Source of the DNA: Lipingzhangella halophila
GTDB lineage: Bacteria > Actinomycetota > Actinomycetes > Streptosporangiales > Streptosporangiaceae
Assembly: GCF_014203805.1 (NCBI RefSeq)
Contig: NZ_JACHJT010000002.1
Coordinates: forward strand, 620,001 to 684,000
Reading direction: 5' to 3'
DNA length: 64,000 bases
Under the pieces are notes generated by a model. The model did not search any database and was not told the origin of the DNA. It was given only the letters and a program-made list of their open reading frames with translations. This document shows, one piece after another, positions 57,456-64,000 of the stretch (position 1 is the first letter of the stretch; every line of letters starts with the position of its first letter). Position numbers and translations under genes: made by a program.

Positions 57456-58463
57456 TCAGTAGGACAGGGTCCGGCGCAGCCAGGCCGTGCGTGCCCGCTG
57501 GGAGGCGACGGAGATCGCCGCGTGCGGGGCGACGGCTTCGAAAGAGTGGCAACCGCCGGGCCAGACGTGCAGTTCGGCGATGCCACCGGCCTGCCAGATG
57601 CGGGTGGCGTAGGCGACGTCCTCGTCCCGGAAGGTCTCGGCCGAGCCGACATCGATGTAGGCCGGGGGCAGGTTCGACAGGTCGGTGGCCCGGGCGGGGG
57701 CGGCATAGGGCGACACATCCGGGCCACCGCACGCCGCACCGAGCAACGCCGTCCAGCCGACCTCGTTCTCGCCGCGGTCCCAGATGCCGAGCCCGGCCAT
57801 CTGCACCGACGACGGGGTGTCGTTGCGGTCGTCCAGCATGGGGCACATCAGCATCTGCCCGACCAGCGCGGGGCCGCCCCGGTCACGGGCCAGCAGTGCG
57901 GTGGCCGCTGCCAGGCCACCGCCGGCGCTACTGCCCGCGACAAGAATCCGGTCCGGGTCGATGCCCAGGTCGGCGGTGTTCTCAGCGGTCCACACCAGCC
58001 CGGCGTAGCAGTCCTCCACCGGCGCGGGATGGGGGTGCTCGGGCGCCAGCCGGTAGTCCACGGACACGATCGCGGCCTCGTAGCCGGTCAGCTCCTGCAG
58101 CTCGGGCAGCCCGACACGGTTGTCGCCCGCGACCATGCCCCCGCCGTGGATGTAGAAGAGCACGGGCAGGGGTCCGGTCGTACCGGTGGGCACGCAGACC
58201 AGCAGCGGGACGTCGGGCGCTCCGGCCGGCCCCGGCACCGTGCGCTCCTGGACCTCGAAAGCGCCCGCACGACGCAACTGGTCCGCGGTGACCAGCTGCG
58301 CCATCTCGGAGCCCTGCTCGCGCAACGCCGGGAGGGCGTCCAGGGTGGTTCGGGGCACGGAGTCGCGCAAGGCCGCCAGGACCGCTGCCACATCGGGGTC
58401 GAAGGGCACCGGCGGGCCGACCGGCACCGCCCGCGCGCCAGGCACGCTGGTCTCATGGCTCAT
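57456..58463 (-). CDS. Alpha/beta hydrolase, HSL-type esterase
   Basis: The 335-residue hydrolase of the hormone-sensitive-lipase group has the oxyanion motif 'FYIHGGGMVAG', nucleophile 'VAGSSAGGGLAAA' (GxSxG), catalytic Asp in 'DVGSAETFRDED' and His in 'WPGGCHSFE'. It hydrolyses short acyl esters or lactones in the cytosol. ATG 58463 has AGGAGG upstream. It is convergent with the dehydrogenase operon. Confidence 0.9.
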   Translation of the reverse strand: MSHETSVPGARAVPVGPPVPFDPDVAAVLAALRDSVPRTTLDALPALREQGSEMAQLVTADQLRRAGAFEVQERTVPGPAGAPDVPLLVCVPTGTTGPLPVLFYIHGGGMVAGDNRVGLPELQELTGYEAAIVSVDYRLAPEHPHPAPVEDCYAGLVWTAENTADLGIDPDRILVAGSSAGGGLAAATALLARDRGGPALVGQMLMCPMLDDRNDTPSSVQMAGLGIWDRGENEVGWTALLGAACGGPDVSPYAAPARATDLSNLPPAYIDVGSAETFRDEDVAYATRIWQAGGIAELHVWPGGCHSFEAVAPHAAISVASQRARTAWLRRTLSY

Positions 58464-58810
58464 AATGTCCTCCTCGCATCAGGGGCGGGCCGGAGAGCAA
58501 CAATTGTGGCCCACCGGCGCGCACGGTGACCCGCACTTTCCCACCAGAACGGCGCCGCCCCCACCCCGGGCACCAGAACGGCCACCCTGACCCCACAGGC
58601 CGATCACGATCCCCGCCCCACTCCCGGCTCCGGTAGCGGCGCCCGTGCTCGATGCGCCAGGCTGGTACGCCGTGCGGTCGTTGACCGCCCGCGCGTGGGC
58701 GCCCACCGGAACGACCGGCCGGCGGCACCTATCCGGGTCTTCGGTCCAGTCCCGGAGCGAGCCGCCGGGAGGCCGGCGCCCACAGAGTGCCGATCTGGAA
58801 AGACCCCCCA
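58464..58810. other. Divergent intergenic region
   Basis: About 350 bases between the HSL esterase (minus) and the Nudix gene (plus). It contains two copies of 'caccagaacgg' (near 58543 and 58570). No gene is recognised; frames on both strands are low-complexity. A weak likeness to the 13-kb repeat arm ('ttctggtgcccg') was noticed but is too short to rely on. Confidence 0.4.
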
Positions 58811-59320
58811 ATGACGACCTCTTCGAACGCACCGCCCGGAACCCGGATGACCAACGCCGCAGTGGCCATCATCCCGGGGCCGTACGAGTGGACCCTGACC
58901 TTCGTCCTGCAGAATCGCGGCGTCTTCGCCGGGCACTGGCTGCTGCCGGGCGGCGAGATCAACCCGGGCGAGAGCGCGGAGCACGCCGCGCGAAGAGAGG
59001 CCGCCGAGGAGGCCGGGGTCCGCGCCGGGGCGCTCGCGCCGACCGGCATCTACGACGTGCGGGGGCGCGACGACGACGTTCCGTTCTGGTTCCGGCTGCA
59101 CGTCTACCGGTCCCTCATCCCGTGCGACATCCCGGCGGACTTCGTCGCCGACCCCACCGAGGTGTCGCAGGTCAGCCAGACGTATCCGCACGAGATCCTG
59201 CCGCACCCCACGGACATGGCGATCCTGAACGACGCCGGTCTCGCCGACTACGATCCCGGCCTGGTGGACCGCCTGCTGGCGGCCGACGGCGTCGCCATGT
59301 CCCGAGTGGACGCCACATAG
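58811..59320 (+). CDS. Nudix hydrolase
   Basis: The 169-residue protein contains a complete Nudix box, starting 'GGEINPGESAEHAARREA' and continuing 'AEEAGV' (GX5EX7REUXEEXGU). The rest of the fold is 'NAAVAIIPGPYEWTLTFVLQNRGVFAGHWLLPGG'. It hydrolyses a nucleoside diphosphate linked to another moiety; the substrate is unknown. ATG 58811 with GGAAAG upstream is chosen; ATG 58787 is in frame. Confidence 0.88.
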   Translation: MTTSSNAPPGTRMTNAAVAIIPGPYEWTLTFVLQNRGVFAGHWLLPGGEINPGESAEHAARREAAEEAGVRAGALAPTGIYDVRGRDDDVPFWFRLHVYRSLIPCDIPADFVADPTEVSQVSQTYPHEILPHPTDMAILNDAGLADYDPGLVDRLLAADGVAMSRVDAT

Positions 59321-59387
59321 GCGCGGGGGAGGGAGTGGCCGCGGTGCCCGTCTGTTGTTCTCGGACGGGGCCGCGGTGCTCCCGGGT

Positions 59388-59663
59388 TCACCACTCGTCT
59401 GTGACCGGCCAGTACTGAACCCGGACAACAAACACCAGGCGAAGGTGCCGGTGTTCCATGTACCAGAGGATCAGCCGCCCTTCCGCGTGGTTGAACAGCC
59501 TCGACACCCCGGACTCCGCAACGGGCGCGTCGCCGAGATGTCTCACAGCGGCTGCGTCGGCGAGCCCCTGTGCCAATCGCTCGACGTCGTGCTTGATCTC
59601 GGGAGCCATATTTCCGACCACCTGCTCGGCATCGGGAACGTACTCCCATGTCCACTCCGTCAC
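59388..59663 (-). CDS. RelE/ParE-like toxin candidate (module 2)
   Basis: The 91-residue protein has a helix 'VVGNMAPEIKHDVERLAQGLADAAAV' followed by strands 'GVSRLFNHAEGRLILWYMEHRHLRLVFVVRVQYW', the RelE/ParE layout. The ATG overlaps the DUF6247 stop by 4 bp. Same gene order as module 1 at 24136-24826, with quite different sequence, so the two modules are probably independent. Confidence 0.6.
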   Translation of the reverse strand: MTEWTWEYVPDAEQVVGNMAPEIKHDVERLAQGLADAAAVRHLGDAPVAESGVSRLFNHAEGRLILWYMEHRHLRLVFVVRVQYWPVTDEW

Positions 59664-60022
59664 GCGGCGACCTCGCGGCCCGCTTCGTCCAGCAGGGTCG
59701 CGATCTCACTCGCCGCCGCGCGCGCCGTTTCGCGGTCGGTCGCCTCGGCGAAGGTGCGTTCCAGTTCGGCGAGTCGCGCCGCGCGGCGCGGGAATCGCCG
59801 GAGCGCGACGAACTCTCCCCAGCGGTGCAGGAAGGTATGCAAGGGGACAGTGGAGTCCGATTGCACCGCCTCCTGCCAAGCGGCGTGGAACTCGGTCTCG
59901 AAGCGGGCAGCCGAGGCCACGTCCAGCCGGGTGACAGCGGTCCGCAACGCCTGCTCCGTCAACGGCGGCATCGGGATCAGTGGCTCATCACTGTCGGGAT
60001 GCTCGGCGGGGTGGATGCTCAT
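59660..60022 (-). CDS. DUF6247 family protein, antitoxin candidate (module 2)
   Basis: The 120-residue helical protein reads 'LTEQALRTAVTRLDVASAARFETEFHAAWQEAVQSDSTVPLHTFLHRWGEFVALRRFPRRAARLAELERTFAEA', clearly related to the module-1 protein. It precedes and overlaps the toxin-like gene. An antitoxin role is inferred from arrangement only. Confidence 0.7.
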   Translation of the reverse strand: MSIHPAEHPDSDEPLIPMPPLTEQALRTAVTRLDVASAARFETEFHAAWQEAVQSDSTVPLHTFLHRWGEFVALRRFPRRAARLAELERTFAEATDRETARAAASEIATLLDEAGREVAA

Positions 60023-60104
60023 GACAGAGAGGGTAACCCGAGCCCACTCCGCTTGGCGGTACTTTGCGCGTTACACCACGTACGCCGTGCCCCGGCGCCC
60101 CGGC

Positions 60105-60344
60105 TCACTCGGGCTCGTCCTCGGCCGGGTCTTCCTCGGAGGTGGTCGAGCGGCGGCTGGAGGGGCGGCCCCGCCGCGGAATAGCGCCCGCGCCGCGGGG
60201 CATGCGGCCCGACTCGTCCAGGGCCCGGCGGAGCAGGAACTCGATCTGGGCGTTAGTACTGCGCAGCTCCTCGCCGGCCCATCGGGCAAGCGCGTCGTGG
60301 ACGGCCGGATCCAGCCGCAGCAGGATCTTTTTCCGCTCAGCCAA
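60105..60344 (-). CDS. Ribbon-helix-helix (Arc/MetJ-like) protein
   Basis: The 79-residue protein begins with a ribbon-helix-helix: 'KKILLRLDPAVHDALARWAGEELRSTNAQIEFLLRRAL'. A basic then acidic disordered tail follows. The start is TTG (60344), with GGAAAGG about 6 bases upstream, 12 bp after the stop of the SPFH gene. RHH genes downstream of SPFH genes are a common pair in actinomycetes; it may be a DNA-binding regulator of the operon. Confidence 0.8.
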   Translation of the reverse strand: MAERKKILLRLDPAVHDALARWAGEELRSTNAQIEFLLRRALDESGRMPRGAGAIPRRGRPSSRRSTTSEEDPAEDEPE

Positions 60345-60356
60345 GGCGCCCTTTCC

Positions 60357-61274
60357 TTACTGGTAGAGCGTCCCGGTGTTGACGACCGGGTTGGCGGGAC
60401 GATCCGAGCACAGGACCACCAGGAGGTTGCTGACCATGGCGGCCTTGCGCTCCTCGTCGAGCTCCACGACCTCCTCCTCGGAGAGCCGCTTCAGCGCCAG
60501 GTCGACCATGCCGACAGCACCGTCGACGATCTGCCGGCGGGCGGCGACGACCGCTCCTGCCTGCTGGCGCTGCAGCATCGCCTGCGCGATCTCCTGGGCG
60601 TAGGCCAGGTGGCTGAAGCGTGCCTCCACGATGCGCACTCCGGCGGAGGCGACGCGCTCGGTGAGCTCCACGGAAAGTTGCTCGGTGATCTCCTCGGCGT
60701 TGTCCCGCAGCGACCGATTCCCCGAACTGTAGGAGTCGTAGGGGTAGCGGTTGGCGATGTGCCGCACCCCGGCCTCGGTCTGGGTGGCCACGAACTGCAC
60801 GAAGTCGTCGACCTCGAAGACGGCCCGCGCGGTGTCCTGCACCTGCCACACCACAACGGCGGCGATGTCGATCGGGTTGCCGTCGGCGTCGTTGACCTTC
60901 ATCACCGAGGTCTCGTGGTTGCGGATCCGGGTGGACACCGCGGTACGGGTGGTCAGCGGGAGCACCCAGCGCAGCCCGTCCTGGCGGACGGTGCCGATGT
61001 AGCGCCCGAGGAACTGCACCACGCGGGCCTCGTTGGGCGCGACGATGGTCAGCCCGTGGAACGCGATTGCGGCGAGCAGCGCGGCGAGCGCGCCGAGCAC
61101 GACCAGGGCGATGGTGCCCGCCACGGCGCCGATGACCACCAGCGCGGCGCCGACCGCGAACACCGCCAACTCGGCAAGGGCGAAGCCGAAGCCCGGCATC
61201 CCGAATGCGGTGCGCTCGCGGTACTTGGGCTCGGGCATCTCAATACCCGTTCCCGTGGGGTTCGTCGTCTTCAT
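60357..61274 (-). CDS. SPFH/Band 7 family membrane protein
   Basis: The 305-residue protein has two N-terminal membrane helices (about 30-72). A stomatin/prohibitin-like SPFH domain follows ('[34 protein letters not shown]', '[46 protein letters not shown]'). A C-terminal helical region ('[34 protein letters not shown]') ends it. It likely scaffolds membrane microdomains. GGAGGAGGGACCC precedes the ATG. It is divergent from two PH-domain membrane genes, a recurring membrane-quality neighbourhood. Confidence 0.9.
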   Translation of the reverse strand: MKTTNPTGTGIEMPEPKYRERTAFGMPGFGFALAELAVFAVGAALVVIGAVAGTIALVVLGALAALLAAIAFHGLTIVAPNEARVVQFLGRYIGTVRQDGLRWVLPLTTRTAVSTRIRNHETSVMKVNDADGNPIDIAAVVVWQVQDTARAVFEVDDFVQFVATQTEAGVRHIANRYPYDSYSSGNRSLRDNAEEITEQLSVELTERVASAGVRIVEARFSHLAYAQEIAQAMLQRQQAGAVVAARRQIVDGAVGMVDLALKRLSEEEVVELDEERKAAMVSNLLVVLCSDRPANPVVNTGTLYQ

Positions 61275-61362
61275 GGGTCCCTCCTCCTGGCAGCCACATT
61301 ACTTGATGACATGAGCATAGCATTGTGATATCTATTTATCAGTACGACTTTGGGGAGGCGCT

Positions 61363-61905
61363 ATGACACCACCACCGGCAGACACTGCGCGAGCGAGCGG
61401 GGAGCTTCGGCTGCGACCACCGCGCCACCGTGTGGAGCGCCGCGCCATCGCGTACTGGACCCTGCGCGCCGGTCTCATCTCGGGCGCGATCGTGGTGGAG
61501 CCCGCCATCGCCGCCGCGGTGCTGCAGTTCGTGGAGGCCCCTCCGCTCCTGGTCATCGGGCTTTGGATACTCACCGCGGTCGCGGCCGTTCCCGCTCTCG
61601 CCTTCATCGTGACCATGCCGCAGTGGCGCTACCGGGTGCACCGCTGGGAGACCACCGACGACGCCGTCTACACCCTGGCCGGGTGGCTCTGGCAGGAATG
61701 GCGGGTGGCCCCGATGTCCCGCATCCAGACCGTGGACACCCAGCGGGGTCCGCTGCAGCGCCTGTTCGGGCTGGCCACCATCACCGTCACCACCGCCTCC
61801 GCCGCCGGCGCGCTGCGCATCGACGGCCTGGACGCCGAGCGCGCCGCTGAGATCGCCGAGCGCCTGACCGAGGCCACCCAGGCAGTACAGGGGGACGCGA
61901 CATGA
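61363..61905 (+). CDS. bPH2/YdbS-like membrane protein
   Basis: The 180-residue protein has two membrane helices ('YWTLRAGLISGAIVVEPAIAAAVLQF', 'LVIGLWILTAVAAVPALAFIV') and one bPH2 domain ('YRVHRWETTDDAVYTLAGWLWQEWRVAPMSRIQTVDTQRGPLQRLFGLATITVTTASAAGALRIDGLD'). This is the YdbS pattern. It overlaps the next gene by 4 bp (ATGA); the pair corresponds to Bacillus ydbS-ydbT, linked to resistance to an antimicrobial peptide. Confidence 0.88.
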   Translation: MTPPPADTARASGELRLRPPRHRVERRAIAYWTLRAGLISGAIVVEPAIAAAVLQFVEAPPLLVIGLWILTAVAAVPALAFIVTMPQWRYRVHRWETTDDAVYTLAGWLWQEWRVAPMSRIQTVDTQRGPLQRLFGLATITVTTASAAGALRIDGLDAERAAEIAERLTEATQAVQGDAT

Positions 61906-63482
61906 CCGGCACCGAGGTCCTGGAGGACACCGTGGAGACCCGCTGGCGCCGGCTCAGCCCACTAACGGTGTGGGCGGACGGAGCCGTGATCGCGGCACTG
62001 ACCGGGCTTGCGGCGGTGGTTGCCGCCGTCGTTCTGACCCTGGTCGGGATGTTCGTGCCATGGGGGCTGCTCGCCGTGCTCGCCTCGATGCTGCTGGCCG
62101 GGGTGCTGGTGGGCAGCGAGGTACTGCGCTACCGGCACACCCGCTACCAGGTGACCGGCGAGCGCCTGGAAGTGCGGTCCGGAGTGCTGGCGCGCGCGCA
62201 CCTCTCGCTCTCGCGCGACCGGATTCGCAGCGTGGACCTGGCCACCCCGCTGTGGACGCGCCCCTTCGGGCTGTGCAAGGTCACCGTGGGAACCGGGCAG
62301 AAAGTCGGCTCTGGCGACGAGATCACGCTCACCTACGTGGAGACCGCCGAGGGCGACCGGCTCCGCCGCGATCTGCTGCACCAGACCACGGCCGGCCCCG
62401 ACGCCGCACCCGGCGACGAGACCGCTGACGAGACCGCTACTCGGGTGCTCGCCACGATGGCACCGGTCTGGTTCGGCTACGGGGTGGCGGCGCCGGGCCC
62501 CGCCGCGCTCGCCTACTCGGGCATCGCGGCCGTCGCGGGGGCACTGAGCGAGTTCGGGATCCGGTGGATCGCGGATACCTACCTCGACGCCGGCGCCGCC
62601 CCGAGCGCGGGCTTCGTGGTCACCTGGACCCTCCTCGCCCTCGCCGGTGCGGTCGCGCTCGCGTCGCTCGGGGCGCTCGCCCTGCACGTCGAGGCGTGGT
62701 GGAACTACCGGCTCACCCGCGAACCCAACGGAACCCTGCGGGTCAGGCGCGGCCTGCTGAACCTGTCGTCGGTGTCGATCGAGGAGCGGCGGCTGCGCGG
62801 CGTGGAGCTCCGCGAATACCTGCCGCTGCGCTGGTTCGGCGCGGCGAGCGTCGCGGCGGTCGCCTCCGGTCTCGACAGTGAGGAAGGGGGCGGCCAGAAG
62901 TCGCTGGTCCCCAAACGCTCCCTGTCCCCGGAGGTGCCCCGCGCGCGGGCCGAGCGCATCGCCGCCGCGTCGCTGCCCGGGGCCGTCCTCGGCCCCCTCA
63001 CCGCGCACCCCGGGGCCGCACTGCGCCGGAGGCTCCTCCGGGCGGCCGCCGCCGTCGCCGGGCTCACCGTCCTGGCCACCGCCCTCACGCTGGTCAGCAG
63101 CGCCGAGCCGGTCGCGCGGACGCCGGTCCCCACCATCCCGTTGTGGGTGGCGGCCGCGGTCCTCGTGGTCAGCGCGCCGATCGCGGGCCTGTACGCCTGG
63201 GGGTGCTACCGGGGCCTGGGGCACGGCCTGACCGAGCGCCACCTCGCCATGCGCCGGGGCATGGCTGCCCGCTCGACCGCCGTACTCAAGCGCGAGGCGG
63301 TCATCGGCTGGACGGTCCGGCGCTCGTTCTTCCAGCGGCGCGCCGGGTTGGCCACGATCGGCGCGACCATCGCCGCCGACAAGGGCGTGTTCCACGCCGC
63401 CGACACCGACAGCAGCGAGGGCCTGGCCTTCGCCGAGGAAGCCGTTCCCGGTCTGCTCGCGCCCTTCCTGGAGCGCGGCTGA
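61902..63482 (+). CDS. bPH2/YdbT-like membrane protein
   Basis: The 526-residue protein has six membrane helices in three pairs, each followed by a bPH2 domain: 'RHTRYQVTGERLEVRSGVLARAHLSLSRDRIRSVDLATPLWTRPFGLCKVTVGTG', 'WWNYRLTREPNGTLRVRRGLLNLSSVSIEERRLRGVELREYLPLRWFGAASVAAVASG' and 'GHGLTERHLAMRRGMAARSTAVLKREAVIGWTVRRSFFQRRAGLATIGATIAADKG'. It is the YdbT partner of the preceding gene. Coupled by a 4-bp overlap. Confidence 0.88.
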   Translation: MTGTEVLEDTVETRWRRLSPLTVWADGAVIAALTGLAAVVAAVVLTLVGMFVPWGLLAVLASMLLAGVLVGSEVLRYRHTRYQVTGERLEVRSGVLARAHLSLSRDRIRSVDLATPLWTRPFGLCKVTVGTGQKVGSGDEITLTYVETAEGDRLRRDLLHQTTAGPDAAPGDETADETATRVLATMAPVWFGYGVAAPGPAALAYSGIAAVAGALSEFGIRWIADTYLDAGAAPSAGFVVTWTLLALAGAVALASLGALALHVEAWWNYRLTREPNGTLRVRRGLLNLSSVSIEERRLRGVELREYLPLRWFGAASVAAVASGLDSEEGGGQKSLVPKRSLSPEVPRARAERIAAASLPGAVLGPLTAHPGAALRRRLLRAAAAVAGLTVLATALTLVSSAEPVARTPVPTIPLWVAAAVLVVSAPIAGLYAWGCYRGLGHGLTERHLAMRRGMAARSTAVLKREAVIGWTVRRSFFQRRAGLATIGATIAADKGVFHAADTDSSEGLAFAEEAVPGLLAPFLERG

Positions 63483-63495
63483 CCCGGCTCGGACT

Positions 63496-63560
63496 CCCTC
63501 GGTCGTGCGGATTCCGTCCCGTCGCGCGCGGGAAGGGCACGCTGTCCGCACGACCGAGGG
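63496..63560. terminator. Bidirectional terminator with 16-bp stem
   Basis: The arms 63496-63511 and 63545-63560 are perfect complements (CCCTCGGTCGTGCGGA and its reverse complement) around a 33-nt GC-rich loop. It lies between two convergent genes. Confidence 0.7.
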
Positions 63561-63561
63561 G

Positions 63562-64000
63562 TTAGCCGATGCCGAACACGCCCACCGCGTCGTAGGCGTG
63601 CCACGAACCCTCCGTCTTGGTGATGTCGATGGTGTTCTCCCCCTCCGTGAAGTGGTTGGCGGAGACCGCCAGCTCCTCGAAGTGCGGGCGCAGCGCTGTG
63701 CCCAGGACGGTGGCGTCGCCTTCCAGGGAACCGCGGGTGGAGCCGCCGGGGAGGTCGATGACGGCGGCGAGACCGGAGTTGACCGAGACCTCCGCTGTTC
63801 CGGGCAGGGTCATGTGCGTGTCGATCAGCCAGATCACCAGGCCGACTTCCCCCTCGGGCACGGTGCCGAGGTTGAACCGCAGGCGGAACGTGTACGCCCT
63901 TCTGCCGCCCCACCCGTCCCTGGGGCCCGGGTGCAGGTAGCACCAGTCGGTCGCGGGGTCGCTCGTGCCGTAGACGAAGTCGACGCCATCGGGGAAGGCC
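63562..64000 (-). CDS. Polysaccharide-lyase-like protein, C-terminal part (partial)
   Basis: A gene enters from beyond the right edge and ends here. The visible 145 residues begin 'AFPDGVDFVYGTSDPATDW', continue 'CYLHPGPRDGWGGRRAYTFRLRFNLGTVPEGEVGLVIWLIDTHMTLPGTAEVSVNSGLAAVIDLPGG' and finish 'NHFTEGENTIDITKTEGSWHAYDAVGVFGIG'. The jelly-roll pattern and 'GTSDPATDW' are those of the last domain of rhamnogalacturonan-lyase-like (PL4-type) proteins. An internal GTG at 63861 is not the real start. The catalytic part is outside the window, so activity cannot be judged. Confidence 0.6.
   Translation of the reverse strand, partial: AFPDGVDFVYGTSDPATDWCYLHPGPRDGWGGRRAYTFRLRFNLGTVPEGEVGLVIWLIDTHMTLPGTAEVSVNSGLAAVIDLPGGSTRGSLEGDATVLGTALRPHFEELAVSANHFTEGENTIDITKTEGSWHAYDAVGVFGIG

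Noticed and set aside
58530-58620. Fourth copy of the palindromic repeat
   Set aside because: Only about 12 bp ('ttctggtgcccg' on the minus strand) resembles the arm; too short in high-GC DNA.
1-64000. tRNA, rRNA, CRISPR arrays, intact IS elements
   Set aside because: No cloverleaf-like stretch in the intergenic gaps, no regular short repeats with spacers, and no transposase or integrase protein was seen in any frame.

Overview
The window is high-GC DNA with many GTG starts, 4-bp ATGA/GTGA overlaps between co-directional genes, F420-type LLM oxidoreductases, DUF6247 genes and GntR regulators. This points to a filamentous actinomycete, and I would guess Nocardiopsaceae or a related Streptosporangiales family (inference from gene content, not a search). 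Genes fill almost the whole window. I see no tRNA, rRNA, CRISPR array or intact transposase.

Layout. 0-3.6 kb: a two-repeat PH-like membrane protein, a mini-GntR cassette (cassette A) and an LLM oxidoreductase. 3.7-18.7 kb: a catabolic island. An MFS acid:proton symporter is divergent from an eight-gene operon (CoA transferase, enoyl-CoA hydratase, acyl-CoA dehydrogenase, SDR, two 3-hydroxyacyl-CoA dehydrogenases, a MenB/BadI-type hydrolase and a degenerate acyl-CoA dehydrogenase). A 600-bp imperfect palindrome follows, then an acid:CoA ligase, a second CoA transferase, a quinone-oxidoreductase-like enzyme and a FadR-type GntR regulator with a clear operator. There is no thiolase, and a ring-opening type hydrolase is present, so the likely substrate is an alicyclic or similar cyclic acid. 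18.9-28.4 kb: a DUF1707 protein, a fatty-acid CoA ligase, a tandem-duplicated Imm49 protein, a DUF6247/RelE-like pair, an orphan NarL-type regulator, a CPBP protease, and a WYL regulator/VOC pair. 28.6-32.1 kb: dnaE. 32.3-33.8 kb: an ECF41/SigJ-like sigma factor and a carboxymuconolactone-decarboxylase gene, both preceded by the ECF41 promoter signature. 34-37.8 kb: AraC, DUF3224, phospholipase D and CsaA genes plus gene debris.

37.8-43 kb: a LysR-controlled meta-cleavage type cluster (two FAH-fold enzymes, an ACMSD-like amidohydrolase and an extradiol dioxygenase). 43-48.7 kb: a two-component system, a polyphosphate polymerase (VTC) with DUF4956, Dps and a GNAT enzyme. 48.8-50.2 kb: cassette B, a paralogue of cassette A, and a second copy of the palindromic repeat. 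50.3-53.5 kb: an Fgd-like F420 enzyme, a PAP2 phosphatase and a possible DedA remnant. 52.9-57.3 kb: a PdhR-like GntR regulator followed by the pyruvate (or branched-chain) dehydrogenase E1alpha, E1beta and E2 genes. 57.4-64 kb: an HSL-type hydrolase, a Nudix hydrolase, a second DUF6247/RelE-like pair, an SPFH/ribbon-helix-helix pair, two bPH2 membrane proteins, and the C-terminal part of a polysaccharide-lyase-like protein that runs off the window.

Main discoveries offered. (1) Two paralogous mini-GntR cassettes share a 5'-UTR hairpin whose distal helix differs by compensatory changes at all altered pairs, at an identical 32-nt distance from the start codon. (2) A BadI-type ring-opening operon is predicted in an actinomycete. 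(3) An interspersed long-palindrome element occurs at 13.1-13.7 kb and 49.8-50.0 kb. (4) Exact TGTCACA/GGTCACA-N16-CGTC promoters precede the sigma/CMD pair. (5) Tandem Imm49 and duplicated DUF6247 modules occur in one window.
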